The notes: a model not told the origin generated them from the sequence alone. Counted from the first letter of the stretch, positions 7,724 to 17,802 are shown. The stretch is DNA of 41,120 nucleotides from Planctomycetota bacterium (GCA_013696105.1 JACCZE010000401.1:1-41120), one strand, 5' to 3'. Translations and numbers: made by a program.

Positions 7724-10700
7724 TCCTCCGCATCGTTGCGCTCTGCTGCGTGCCGTCAGCGCGTCGCTGATGGCAGCGCTCATCATCCCGGCGGCGCTGC
7801 AGGCCGACGACGGCGTGTTCGTCGTGCCCCCCGCGCCGCATGAGGTGGAATTCGGATTCTCGGGAGAGAGCCAGGCAGATCGTGACCGCGTGACCGCGAT
7901 CAATGCGGGCGCGAGCGAGATGGTGGTGTCTTGGATGACTCCCAACGGCGCCCAGCTCGAGAAGGGCGACCGCATGATGGAGTTCGATACCGGCATCATC
8001 AGCCGGACGGTACCCGTCCTGGCCGCGGACCTGGAAGCCGAGGAGCGGCGACTGGTGGTCGGCGACCTGCGCATGGACAGCCAGATGCACGACCTGGTGG
8101 ACGAGCAGGAATCGCTGCGCGGAGAACTGGCGTCGTGCCGCGCCGCGATCGCCAGCGCCAGCACCGTCGACACCGGTCGCATCGCCATGCTCAAGGCAGC
8201 CTTCGACCTGGCGCTCCTACGCGCCGACGCCGCCGAGGGGGCGCTCGAACGCGCGCGCGTGCTGCATCAGGGCGGCCAGTCATCCGACCAGGATCTGGCG
8301 GCATCCGAGCAAGCCGCGGCGCTCGCGCGCATCGACTGCCGCGTGCCCGAGCTGGTGTGGAAGCGCGCGGAAGGACGCGTGGACACCTTCACGATCGACC
8401 GCCTGCGGTTGCGCGAGCGCCAATTGCGAGCCCAGCTCGGACTGGACGACGAGGACCGAGTGCTTCCCGACGAAGGGATCAACGCGCGCATCGCCGCGGC
8501 GCGCAAGCAGCAGCTCCGCCAGCACGATTCGAACGCCCTCCAGCGCGATAAGATATCGCTCAACCACCATGTCGCACTGCGCGATGCGTTCGACCATACG
8601 CCGATCGATTGGATCGAGATCACCGGGGCGGTGTCGCTGAAGGTGAACTTCCAGCCCAGGGATGCGCAGACTCCTGCGGGATTCCTTCCCGACACCGGAG
8701 GGGCGTTCGACGAAGCCCGCGGCTACGGCTGGCTGGAAGATGCGACCGCGGACATGCGAGCCAACGCCGCCGACGGCAAGCCGGGCTCGTCGCTCGCGCT
8801 CGTCCAGAAGCAGAACACCTGGCGCGCCGGGATCCCCGACGGCGTGTACCACGTGAAGATCGGTCTCGGGGACCGCGTCGATTGGGACGGGGCGGTGGTG
8901 CGGCTGGCGTCTGGCCTCGGCCCGACGCGCGGCGCCAACCACGAAAGCGCGCAGCAGGGTGCGCTGTTCGTCTCGCGCCGCATCAATGCCAAGGAATTCC
9001 CTACGGCAGAAGCCGACATCGCGGTAGTCGATGGACGCCTCGACGTGATTGTCGGCGACACCTGCGACCGTGCGGTGCGAGCTCCCGATCGCGGCCTGGC
9101 GGTCCATCGCGAGTGGATGCGGGTTGGATCGCGCACCCATTCGCCGAGCTCGCCCGTCACCTACTTCATGGATCCGCGCCATGTCAGCGTGAGGGCGCGG
9201 ATCCACCAGGATCTGGTGCCGCTGGTGCGCGCCAAAAGCGCCCCCGTGGTTGCTGACTCCGGCCCGACGGTCACCGCCGAAGCAGCGCAGCGCCGGCTCG
9301 CGACCGCGCAGGTCGCGGTTCGCACCCCCGGCGGCGACCGTTTGATCGGAGACATCAAGGCGGTCAGCAACCAGCCAGTCGCGCTGTCCCGCGCGCCCCA
9401 GGCCTGGACCGAAGGCAACCGCTCCCGCGATCTGGTCGCCAACGAGGTCGAGATCGCCTTCGCTCCCGAAGACGCCGCGAAGCTGCGCGCCGGCGAGGAG
9501 GTCTCGTGCCTCTGCCGGATCACCTTGCCGACGGGCATGGTCGCGCTTCCCGCGCACCTGGTCGCGATGGTCGACAACCGTTCATGGGTGCAGGAATCCG
9601 GCGCTCGCAGCCCTCGCGAAGTGACCGCATTCCGCATCGGCACCAAGACGGTCGTGCTCGCAGGAGTCGCTCCGGGCGTGCGCCTGATTCCACCCGATGA
9701 TCCGACGTCGGCGATCAGCGAGCGTTCGATCCCCGGCCGCGTCAAGGCGGGCACGCGCACGCCGGTGGTGCTGTCGAAATCCTGGGGGCGCATCAAGGAC
9801 ATGGTCGAGGACGGCGCACGCGTCACCAAGGGCGACGTCCTCATCACGCTGGTCAACCCCAGTCTAGAGGACCAGGTCCTCTCGCTCGAGCAGGACAAGA
9901 AGAAGGCCAACCACGCCTACCAGCTCGCCGCCGAGACGCGCCAGGTCAAGAGCGTGCAGGCCGGGATCGATCACAAGTCGAAGGTCCTGACCGAGAAACT
10001 CGCCCACCTCGCGCTTTCAGAAGCGCTCGAGATCGACCCTCTCGTGACCGCGCGCGCCGATGCTGTCACCGAGCGCTCGCGCCTGCTGGCCGAGGACAGC
10101 GCGCGGCGGCTCGAGGCTTCACAGGCGCTGCAGAAGTACGACCAGAACCGCTTCGCGGTCGCCGTCACCGAAGCTGCGCGCGCCGAGATCAGCGCGCGCG
10201 CTGCCGCGCTCGACCAGGCGGCGGCGGCGCGCGACCGCGATTGGTTCGCGCTGCGCGAGCGCGTCCATGCCTGGCAGGATGCGCTCAACGAGCTGTCGAT
10301 GCGCGAGGCGGCTTTCGCCCTGGCGCGGACCGAGGAGCAGGTCGCCGCCCTGACGGCGAAGCTGCGGCTGGCGCAGGCCCTGGAAGGAAATTGGGCCGAA
10401 CGGCAGTTCAACGAGGTGAAGCAGATGCGCGCGCCAGCCACGGGGCGGCTCTTCTACAAGGCCGGCTGGAACGATCAGGCCAACACCACCAGCAAGTACC
10501 AGCGCGATTTCCCGGTGTGGGGAGGCCAGCCCATAGCAGAGATCCTCGACATGTCGCAGTTGTCGTTTGAAGCCGAGTTTCCCGAGAGCCTATACCGCCT
10601 GGTGAAGGAGGGCATGGCCGTTTCCGTGCGCTTCCCGCAGTTCAACAACCGCCGCCTCGAGGGCACCGTCGGGACCATCGGCAAGGCCTTCACCCGTCCA

Positions 10701-10841
10701 TCGGAGGGCCGCGATACCGACGAGCGCGGCGGCTCCATCGCCATCGACCGGGTGTTCACGGTGACCGTGTCCTTCGCGACGCCGCCCGAGCTGCAGGACG
10801 TGCTGGTGCCGGGAACCAAGGGCGCGTTGGTGCTGCCATGA
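7710..10841 (+). CDS. Very large (1043 aa) periplasmic adaptor: tandem membrane-fusion-like modules with an embedded malectin/galactose-binding-like domain
   Basis: 14-nt overlap with the upstream gene; signal peptide; module 1 PNGAQLEKGDRMMEFDTG, module 2 GRIKDMVEDGARVTKGDVLITL...MRAPATGRLFYKAGWND...LSFEAEFPESLYRLVKEGMAVSVRFP; inserted segment KVNFQPRDAQTPAGFLPDTGGAFDEARGYGWLED...TWRAGIPDGVYHVKIGLGD. Confidence 0.7.
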   Translation: MSTSDPPHRCALLRAVSASLMAALIIPAALQADDGVFVVPPAPHEVEFGFSGESQADRDRVTAINAGASEMVVSWMTPNGAQLEKGDRMMEFDTGIISRTVPVLAADLEAEERRLVVGDLRMDSQMHDLVDEQESLRGELASCRAAIASASTVDTGRIAMLKAAFDLALLRADAAEGALERARVLHQGGQSSDQDLAASEQAAALARIDCRVPELVWKRAEGRVDTFTIDRLRLRERQLRAQLGLDDEDRVLPDEGINARIAAARKQQLRQHDSNALQRDKISLNHHVALRDAFDHTPIDWIEITGAVSLKVNFQPRDAQTPAGFLPDTGGAFDEARGYGWLEDATADMRANAADGKPGSSLALVQKQNTWRAGIPDGVYHVKIGLGDRVDWDGAVVRLASGLGPTRGANHESAQQGALFVSRRINAKEFPTAEADIAVVDGRLDVIVGDTCDRAVRAPDRGLAVHREWMRVGSRTHSPSSPVTYFMDPRHVSVRARIHQDLVPLVRAKSAPVVADSGPTVTAEAAQRRLATAQVAVRTPGGDRLIGDIKAVSNQPVALSRAPQAWTEGNRSRDLVANEVEIAFAPEDAAKLRAGEEVSCLCRITLPTGMVALPAHLVAMVDNRSWVQESGARSPREVTAFRIGTKTVVLAGVAPGVRLIPPDDPTSAISERSIPGRVKAGTRTPVVLSKSWGRIKDMVEDGARVTKGDVLITLVNPSLEDQVLSLEQDKKKANHAYQLAAETRQVKSVQAGIDHKSKVLTEKLAHLALSEALEIDPLVTARADAVTERSRLLAEDSARRLEASQALQKYDQNRFAVAVTEAARAEISARAAALDQAAAARDRDWFALRERVHAWQDALNELSMREAAFALARTEEQVAALTAKLRLAQALEGNWAERQFNEVKQMRAPATGRLFYKAGWNDQANTTSKYQRDFPVWGGQPIAEILDMSQLSFEAEFPESLYRLVKEGMAVSVRFPQFNNRRLEGTVGTIGKAFTRPSEGRDTDERGGSIAIDRVFTVTVSFATPPELQDVLVPGTKGALVLP

Positions 10842-12907
10842 ACGTCCGCCTCATCGACAAGGCCATGCAGTTCACCAAGCGCGTGCGCTGGAATCGCCGT
10901 ACGGCTGGCATCGCTGCCGCGGTGGCCGGTGTCGTCGCGCTCGCGTTCCTGCGCCATCGTGAACCCGCCACTTTCTATTACGCATCCGAGACCGTGCGTC
11001 GCGGACCGGTGCAGCAGATCCTGCACGAGGCCGGCACCTTGAAACCGCGAGAGCCGGTGCTGGTGAAATGCGATTTCGGTGCGCGCATCCAATTCCTGGT
11101 CGAGGACGGGGCCTGGGTCGAGAAGGGAGAGACGCTGTTCATCCTCAGCGAGGAGGACGAGGTCAAGCGTGTCGCCGACGATCGCAACAACCTGCTCGGC
11201 GTCCGCCAGGAATTGCGGCTGGCGAGCATGCGCCGTCAGTTCGCCGAGGCATCTGAAGGGCAGAAGGCCTCCGCCGCCATGCGCACGTACGATCTGGAGG
11301 CGATCCGCTTCCGCATCCTCACTGCCAAGCCGGTGGGCGGCACCGAATTGATCCGCCTGCACGAGGCGCTGGTGCCGATCGAAGCCGAGACGGCGACGGT
11401 GCGCGAGGCCTTTGAGCGGGCGCAGGCCGCGTATCAGATCGCCTTCGACGCTCACCTCGACGCCGTCGATGCGGCCCAGTCCCACCGCGATGCATCGATG
11501 CGCGTGCAGGCGCGCATCGACGAACTGTCCGCCCGAGTCGACATCGCTGCGGAAGGGCTGAACGCGTCCGAGCAGGATGAGCGCGGGCGAGCGGAGAAGG
11601 ATCTGCCCGCGGCTCGCGACGAGATGGCGAGGCTCGCCGCAGGCGATGCCGCCCTGGCCAAGCGCCTGGAAGCAGCCCGTGCGACGCGCGACGCGGCGAA
11701 ACCGGCGCGCGATGAGCTCCAGGCCAAGCTCACCGAACGCGAATTGATGGAGGAGGATTACCACATCCGCATCGAGATCGAGAAGCGCGGACTGCCCTTG
11801 GCCAAATTGCGACTGGACGAGGAATCCGCGACCCTGGTGCTGGCCGAGTCCGAGCGCAAGCGTGACCAAGGTCAGCTCGCGTTCGCCGCAGGAGCCCTGT
11901 CGAAGACCGCCCTCGAGGACCTCGAAGCCGCGGTGCGCGCGAATGCCAGCCAGTTGCGTATCGTGCGCGAGAACGTGGCGATCGCCGAACGTCCCTTGGC
12001 TCCGGAGGTCCTGCTCGAGGCTCAGACCAAGCTCGACCGCATGAAGACCAAGGCGGACCAGGCGCAGGAAGCGCTCAAGCGCGCGCTCGCGATCCAGGAT
12101 CAGGAGATCGAGGTGCTGAAGGCGCAGGAAAAGCGCTGGACCTCGTCGATCGACAGCCGCAGCCGCCACTTCCCCTCCATGATCGAAGCAAACATCGAGT
12201 TCGCAGAGAAGGAACTCACCGCGCTCGATCAGGACGATGGCAAGCGCCGTTCGGACCTCACCGCCGAACTCGCGCGCATGCGCACCGCGCTCGAGGCCGC
12301 CAAGCTGACGCCGCCGAACGTCTACAAGGCGCCGGTCAGCGGCATCACCTGGGTGATGCGCGAGGGCGATCGACCGCGCCAAGCCGGCGACCGCGCGTGG
12401 GAGGAGGACACCCTGGTGGAGATCTATCCGCCCCAGGACATGGAGGTGGTCGCGAAGATCAACGAGGTCAACGTCAAGCACGTCGCCAAGGGCATGCGCG
12501 CCATGATCGACATCCCGTCGCTCGATCATCTCCGGCTGGTCGGCGACATCACGCAGGTATCGGGAATCGGCAAAGACAAGTTCGCCGAGTTCAGCGATAC
12601 CTGGGACAAGATCGTGTTCGCGGATGTCACCCAGTTCGAGGTGCGCTGCCGACTGTCCCAGACCCGGCAGGATTACCGCCAGGGGATGACCGCCCTGCTG
12701 TCGATCGTGGTCGGGGAGAAGCCCGACGCCTTGTGGTTGCCCCTGGGCGCGGTCACGCGCACCGGCGATGGTTGGACCGCCCTGGCCGGCGATGAACGCA
12801 GAACGGTCGCGGTCACCGGAGAGCCGTTCGGCGATGATGTGTTCATCGTCGACGGAGGCCTGCAGGAAGGCGACGTGGTGCAGGTGAAGCGGGTGGTGGA
12901 CCGATGA
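10838..12907 (+). CDS. MacA-like HlyD-family membrane fusion protein (membrane anchored)
   Basis: ATGA overlap; N-terminal TM segment; GPVQQILHEAGTLKPREPVLVKCDFGARIQFLVEDGAWVEKGETLFIL; long coiled coil; C-terminal beta-barrel/MPD; directly precedes macB. Confidence 0.87.
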   Translation: MNVRLIDKAMQFTKRVRWNRRTAGIAAAVAGVVALAFLRHREPATFYYASETVRRGPVQQILHEAGTLKPREPVLVKCDFGARIQFLVEDGAWVEKGETLFILSEEDEVKRVADDRNNLLGVRQELRLASMRRQFAEASEGQKASAAMRTYDLEAIRFRILTAKPVGGTELIRLHEALVPIEAETATVREAFERAQAAYQIAFDAHLDAVDAAQSHRDASMRVQARIDELSARVDIAAEGLNASEQDERGRAEKDLPAARDEMARLAAGDAALAKRLEAARATRDAAKPARDELQAKLTERELMEEDYHIRIEIEKRGLPLAKLRLDEESATLVLAESERKRDQGQLAFAAGALSKTALEDLEAAVRANASQLRIVRENVAIAERPLAPEVLLEAQTKLDRMKTKADQAQEALKRALAIQDQEIEVLKAQEKRWTSSIDSRSRHFPSMIEANIEFAEKELTALDQDDGKRRSDLTAELARMRTALEAAKLTPPNVYKAPVSGITWVMREGDRPRQAGDRAWEEDTLVEIYPPQDMEVVAKINEVNVKHVAKGMRAMIDIPSLDHLRLVGDITQVSGIGKDKFAEFSDTWDKIVFADVTQFEVRCRLSQTRQDYRQGMTALLSIVVGEKPDALWLPLGAVTRTGDGWTALAGDERRTVAVTGEPFGDDVFIVDGGLQEGDVVQVKRVVDR

Positions 12908-14883
12908 GCGTCATCGAGATCAAGGAACTCACGCGCTCCTACCAGATGGGCGAGCACACCGTCCACGCGCTCAAGGGCGTGAACCTGACCATCGATGAGG
13001 GCGAATTCGTCGCCATCGTCGGTCCCTCGGGCAGCGGCAAGACCACGCTGATGTACATCCTGGGCTGCCTGGATCAGCCGAGCGCCGGAAGCTATCGCCT
13101 GTGCGGACACGAGGTCGCGCACCTCGACGACCGCCAGCTGTCTCGCATCCGCAACCGCGAGATCGGCTACGTCTTCCAGCAGTACAACCTGCTGCCAGAC
13201 CTCTCGGTGGTCGACAACATCGGCCTCGGACTCACCTATGCCGGCACCCCGCTCGCGAGCCGACGCGCGGCAGGCGCGGACCTCGCGCGCAGCCTGGGCC
13301 TCGAGCATCGCATCGCGCACACCCCGCGCGAACTGTCCGGCGGTCAGATGCAGCGCGTGGCGATCGCGCGCGGCCTGGCCTGCCGGCCGCACCTGATCCT
13401 CGCCGACGAGCCGACCGGAAACCTCGACACCAAGACCGGCGCCGAGATCATGGAGGTGCTCAAGCGTCTCAACGGCGACGGGCACACGGTCGTGCTGGTC
13501 ACCCATGATCCCAGCGTGGCCTCGCAGGCGAGCCGAGTGGTGCGCATCGTCGACGGCGAGATCGTCAGCGACGAACGCTCGCAGGCGGTCGGCCCGAAGC
13601 GCGAATCAGCGCGCGTCGAACCCGCGACCGGAGGGCGCGTCACCGACGCCGACGTCCTGCGCATCGCGCTACACGAAGGCATCCTCGCGCACAAGCTGCG
13701 CAGCTTCCTGACCATGCTCGGCATCATCTTCGGCATCAGCGCGGTGATCGCGATGACCGCGATCACCGAAGGCGGCAAGCAACGCCAGCTCGAACAGATC
13801 CGCCAGATCGGCATGAACAACATCCAGGTGCGCGGCTTGGATCTCGAAGGCTCGCGCCTGTCGCGCCTGCGCCGCATGAGCCCGTACGGCGTCGCGCTCA
13901 CTGACCTCGAGGCGGTGCGCACCTACGTCACCGGCATCGAGGCCGCCACCGCCTGGAAGGCGATCAAGGCCGAGGTGCGGCTGGGCGACAAGTCGGTCGA
14001 CGACGCCAATACCCTGGGCATCACCGGGGACTTCGAATCGGTGGTGAACTTCCACGTCGGCAAGGGCCGCTTCCTCGACGCGCGCGACGAGGCGACCTTC
14101 GCCCGCGTGTGCGTGCTCGGCGCGGGTGTGGCCAAGCGTCTGGGCCTCGATGGAGAAGGCGACGCCTGGCGCACGACCATCATCCTGGGCGATGAGCCGT
14201 TCACCGTGGTCGGGGTGATGTCTTCCAAGCGCTTCACCGAGAGCGACATCGCCGACGTCTCGATCCAGGACCGCAACCGCGACGTCTACCTGCCGTACGC
14301 CAGCCTGCGCACCTACTTCCGCAAGGAGGACCGCGCCAGCCGCTTGGATGCGATCTCGCTGCGCATGTCTTCCGATGAACGCCTGCTCGAACAGTCGCTG
14401 GCGATCAAACGCATCGTCGGCGACCTGCACAACGACGCCGAGGACTTCGCGATCTCGGTGCCGCTGGAAAGCCTGCGCCAGGCCCAGCGCACGAAGGAGA
14501 TCTTCAACGTCATCATCATCGTGATCGCAGCGATCTCGCTGATCGTCGGCGGCATCGGCATCATGAACATCATGCTCGCCACCGTCACCGAGCGTACGCG
14601 CGAGATCGGCATCCGCCGCGCCGTCGGAGCGAGCCGTCGCGACATCCTGCGCCAGTTCCTCGCCGAGGCCCTGCTGATCTCGCTCTTCGGCGGCCTGCTC
14701 GGACTGGCCCTCGGGCTGACCGCCGGCTTCCTGATCGAAGCGCTGTTCGGATTCTCGGTCGCATTCAACCTGTGGATCATGGCCCTGGCGACGTTGACCT
14801 CGATGGGCATCGGCGTGGTGTTCGGCCTATATCCGGCCTGGCTGGCGGCGCACATGAATCCGGTGGATGCGTTGCGGAATTAG
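12904..14883 (+). CDS. macB: MacB-type ABC transporter, fused ATPase and FtsX/MacB_PCD permease
   Basis: Walker A GPSGSGKTT, signature LSGGQMQRVAIARGLA, Walker B LILADEPTGNLD; C-terminal FtsX (IMNIMLATVTERTREIGIRRAVGASRRDILRQFLAEA). Confidence 0.93.
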   Translation: MSVIEIKELTRSYQMGEHTVHALKGVNLTIDEGEFVAIVGPSGSGKTTLMYILGCLDQPSAGSYRLCGHEVAHLDDRQLSRIRNREIGYVFQQYNLLPDLSVVDNIGLGLTYAGTPLASRRAAGADLARSLGLEHRIAHTPRELSGGQMQRVAIARGLACRPHLILADEPTGNLDTKTGAEIMEVLKRLNGDGHTVVLVTHDPSVASQASRVVRIVDGEIVSDERSQAVGPKRESARVEPATGGRVTDADVLRIALHEGILAHKLRSFLTMLGIIFGISAVIAMTAITEGGKQRQLEQIRQIGMNNIQVRGLDLEGSRLSRLRRMSPYGVALTDLEAVRTYVTGIEAATAWKAIKAEVRLGDKSVDDANTLGITGDFESVVNFHVGKGRFLDARDEATFARVCVLGAGVAKRLGLDGEGDAWRTTIILGDEPFTVVGVMSSKRFTESDIADVSIQDRNRDVYLPYASLRTYFRKEDRASRLDAISLRMSSDERLLEQSLAIKRIVGDLHNDAEDFAISVPLESLRQAQRTKEIFNVIIIVIAAISLIVGGIGIMNIMLATVTERTREIGIRRAVGASRRDILRQFLAEALLISLFGGLLGLALGLTAGFLIEALFGFSVAFNLWIMALATLTSMGIGVVFGLYPAWLAAHMNPVDALRN

Positions 14884-14976
14884 GGGAAGAGGTTGCGATC
14901 GCCCGAGTTGGCGCAGCATCGTTGGCGGCGTCGTAGCGGTCGGCGGAGTCATCGGACTGACGCAGTCACGGTGATG

Positions 14977-15843
14977 CTAGTCGCGCGGCAGACGCGCAAG
15001 CGCGGTCTGCAACTGCGCATCCGGCGCGGCCATCACCTCCGCGAAGGCGGCATCCGCGACCACGTCGGAGCGCCCCAGCGGCGGACGATGGGTGGTCGAC
15101 AGGCTCGCAGCCAAGGCGTGCGCCGCGTGAGGGTCGCGCCGGATCGCGAGCCAGCGCGCCTCGAGGTACATGGCCCATCCGGCCAGGATCGGGACCGGCG
15201 CCCTGGTGGCGCGGCCGTACGCGTCGATGGCAGCGTCATCTCGCCCTGCCCGCGCGTGCTCGCCGGCGATCCACAGCAGCGCGACGCGGTCGGTCGGCGA
15301 ACGCTCCAGCACGCGCTCCATCGCCGTCGTCGCGCTGTGGTCGTGACGGATGCAGCCCAACAGCAATGCCAGCAGCTGCTGCCCCCGCATATCCCCGGAT
15401 TCGGACGCGCGCTCGCAGGCCGCCTGCGCCTCGTCGATCCGTCCGGCGTCCCAGGCGATCTCGGCGCGGTGCCGCCATGCCGATGCGATCCCCGCGCGAT
15501 TGGCATCCAGCTCGGGCAGCCCGCAAGCCTTGACGAACGCGTCCAATGCGATCTCGGTCTTGCCGGTCTCGCGCAAGAACGCGCCGTACTCGACCCACGA
15601 CTGGGCCAAGAGCGGGTATTCCCGGGTCGCATACCGATAGATGCGATCGGCATCGCGGATGCGACCGGCGGATCTGAGCGATGCAGCCTGGACGCAGAGG
15701 TCGCCGAGCGTCGACCCCGGATCGACCCAGCGCATCGCGAGCTGCGATCCCACGACCAGGGTGGCGGCGATCACCAGGAAGCGCGTCGTCCGGGGATCGA
15801 GGCCCATGGCGCGCAGGATATCCCCGGCGACTCCGCGCCACAA
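14977..15843 (-). CDS. Membrane-anchored TPR-like protein
   Basis: 288 aa; N-terminal TM (TTRFLVIAATLVVGSQLAM); repeating helix pairs (AGRIRDADRIYRYATREYP, GKTEIALDAFVKACGLPE, AGRIDEAQAACERASES). Confidence 0.6.
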   Translation of the reverse strand: MWRGVAGDILRAMGLDPRTTRFLVIAATLVVGSQLAMRWVDPGSTLGDLCVQAASLRSAGRIRDADRIYRYATREYPLLAQSWVEYGAFLRETGKTEIALDAFVKACGLPELDANRAGIASAWRHRAEIAWDAGRIDEAQAACERASESGDMRGQQLLALLLGCIRHDHSATTAMERVLERSPTDRVALLWIAGEHARAGRDDAAIDAYGRATRAPVPILAGWAMYLEARWLAIRRDPHAAHALAASLSTTHRPPLGRSDVVADAAFAEVMAAPDAQLQTALARLPRD

Positions 15844-15861
15844 GCCCGATGGATGCCGGGC

Positions 15862-15889
15862 TTGAGCGCGACTTCCCCTCGGGTCTAAT
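15862..15889 (+). promoter_or_regulatory. Putative sigma70-like promoter for hflX (TTGAGC-N16-TCTAAT)
   Basis: TTGAGC at 15862-15867 and TCTAAT at 15884-15889 in an otherwise GC-rich 75-bp divergent intergenic region. Confidence 0.3.
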
Positions 15890-15918
15890 CATGGGCACAT
15901 GAAGCAACCGCTCCGCGC

Positions 15919-17214
15919 ATGAAGGCCAAGACGAAAGCGACCTTCCAGGCCTTGATGCCCGTGGTCCTCATGCTGACCTCGGCCCCCGAAGAGCGCGTGC
16001 TCGAGGACGAGCGCGAAGCCGAGATGCGCAGCCTGCTCGATACCGCCGCGCGTACGCCGGTGGCAACCCTCGCCCAGCATCTGGTGAAGCCCACCCCCGG
16101 CACCTACATCGGATCGGGGAAGGTCACGGAACTGGCGGAGCTGGTGAAGACCCACGGCGCGCAGCAGGTGGTGTTCGATGTGCAACTGAGCCCACGGCAG
16201 CAGCGCAATCTCGAAGAGGAGCTCGGCTGCACGGTGCTCGACTACGACGAGTTGATCCTCGACATCTTCGCCCGGAACGCGCGCACCCATCAGGCCATCC
16301 TCGCCGTCGAGCTCGCGCGTCTGGAGTACACCAAATCGCGCCTGCGCCGCATGTGGACCCACCTCGATCGCCAAGGCGCCGGCGGCGGCATGGGGTCCGG
16401 CGGATTGACGGGAACGGGCGAGAAGCAGATCGAGATGGATCGCCGCCAGGTGCGCAAGCGCATCCAGGATCTCAAGGGACGACTGAAGGAGATCGACGAC
16501 CGCAAGGACCGTGCGGTCGCCAGCCGCGAGGACTGCTTCAACGTCGCGCTGGTGGGCTACACCAACGCCGGCAAGAGCACGCTGATGAATGCGCTCACCC
16601 ATGCCGGCGTGCTCGCCGAGGATCGTCTGTTCGCGACGCTCGATACGCGCACCGCGCGGCTGCCGCTCGACCGTTTCACGAATGTGGTGATCAGCGACAC
16701 GGTCGGCTTCATCCGCAATCTGCCACCGACGCTGATCGCCAGCTTCCATGCCACCCTCGCCGAGGTGCGCGAGGCCGATGTGCTGCTGCACGTCGTCGAC
16801 GCCTCGAGTTCGGTGATGGAGGAGCAGATCGATGCCGTCGAAGCCGTGCTCAAGGCGATCGGTGCCGACAAGGTCCCGGTGGTGATGGTCTTCAACAAGA
16901 TCGACCAGGTCTACAGCAAGACCATCCTGCTCGCCTTCCGCCGCCGCTACAAGTTGGCCGTTTCGGTCAGCGCCCTGGCCGGCGACGGCCTCGACCTGCT
17001 GCGCGATGCGATCAAGACCGTGGTCGCCAAACGGGTCAAGCAGGTGCGTATCCGCTTCTCGGCGGGCGATGGCGCCCTCGACTCCTTCGTACGTGCCCGC
17101 GCGCATGTCACCGGCGAAACCTACGAAGACGATCACGCGGTGCTGTCGATCGAGGTCGATGAGCGTGCGCTCGAAGAGCTCCGCGCGAATGCCAAGGTCG
17201 AGGTGCTCTCCTAG
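15919..17214 (+). CDS. hflX: GTPase HflX
   Basis: 431 aa; GYTNAGKSTLMNALT (G1), DTVGFI (G3), NKID (G4), HflX N-terminal LVKPTPGTYIGSGKVTELAEL...VVFDVQLSPRQQRNLEE. Confidence 0.95.
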   Translation: MKAKTKATFQALMPVVLMLTSAPEERVLEDEREAEMRSLLDTAARTPVATLAQHLVKPTPGTYIGSGKVTELAELVKTHGAQQVVFDVQLSPRQQRNLEEELGCTVLDYDELILDIFARNARTHQAILAVELARLEYTKSRLRRMWTHLDRQGAGGGMGSGGLTGTGEKQIEMDRRQVRKRIQDLKGRLKEIDDRKDRAVASREDCFNVALVGYTNAGKSTLMNALTHAGVLAEDRLFATLDTRTARLPLDRFTNVVISDTVGFIRNLPPTLIASFHATLAEVREADVLLHVVDASSSVMEEQIDAVEAVLKAIGADKVPVVMVFNKIDQVYSKTILLAFRRRYKLAVSVSALAGDGLDLLRDAIKTVVAKRVKQVRIRFSAGDGALDSFVRARAHVTGETYEDDHAVLSIEVDERALEELRANAKVEVLS

Positions 17215-17295
17215 ACCCCGTCGGATGCCGTCGGCCTCGCGCCGGCCATCCCCACGCCCAGTTGCGCGCATTGGTCCGCTATCCATAGTCGGATC

Positions 17296-17802
17296 GTGAT
17301 GCGGAGACCGCCCATGCGTTACGCCCTCGCCCTGATCGTCGTCTGCTCGCTCGGTGCGGGCATGGGCTGCGGCGAGCGTCCCGCTCCCCCGCCGCCGGCC
17401 CCTCCGGCCAAACCGATGAGCTCCTGGACCGAGTCCGACTCCCAGGCCGCAGCCAAGGAGCTGATCACCGACGCCACGCGCAATCCCTGGGTCGCAGAGT
17501 ACCGCACGCGCATGAACCGCATGCCCCGAGTCGCCGTCGGCGAGATCGTCGATCGCAGTGGCGACAACGTCGACGTCACGGCCTTCACGACCGATCTCGA
17601 GCACGCCCTGTCCTCCTCGCTTCAGGTCGGGGTGGTGCGATCGCCCACAGATGCCGACCTGATCCTGACCGGCGCGGTGAGCCGCGAGTCCGGGAAGAAC
17701 GCCAGCTACTTCCAGGTCGATCTGCGCCTGAGCGCGACCGATGGGGGCGATACCGTCTGGCAACGAGGCATCGAGCGCCAGATCGACACCCCAGCGAAGT
17801 GA
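17296..17802 (+). CDS. LpoB-like (penicillin-binding protein activator) lipoprotein
   Basis: Lipobox SLGAGMGCGE, Pro-rich linker, PRVAVGEIVDRSGDNVDVTAFTTDLEHAL...ADLILTGAVSRE resembles the LpoB fold family; ATG at 17314 is an alternative start. Confidence 0.7.
   Translation: MMRRPPMRYALALIVVCSLGAGMGCGERPAPPPPAPPAKPMSSWTESDSQAAAKELITDATRNPWVAEYRTRMNRMPRVAVGEIVDRSGDNVDVTAFTTDLEHALSSSLQVGVVRSPTDADLILTGAVSRESGKNASYFQVDLRLSATDGGDTVWQRGIERQIDTPAK

Noticed and set aside
10475-12529. 684-aa minus-strand ORF
   Set aside because: Antisense shadow of the MacA-like adaptor gene; sense frame has clear domain signatures.
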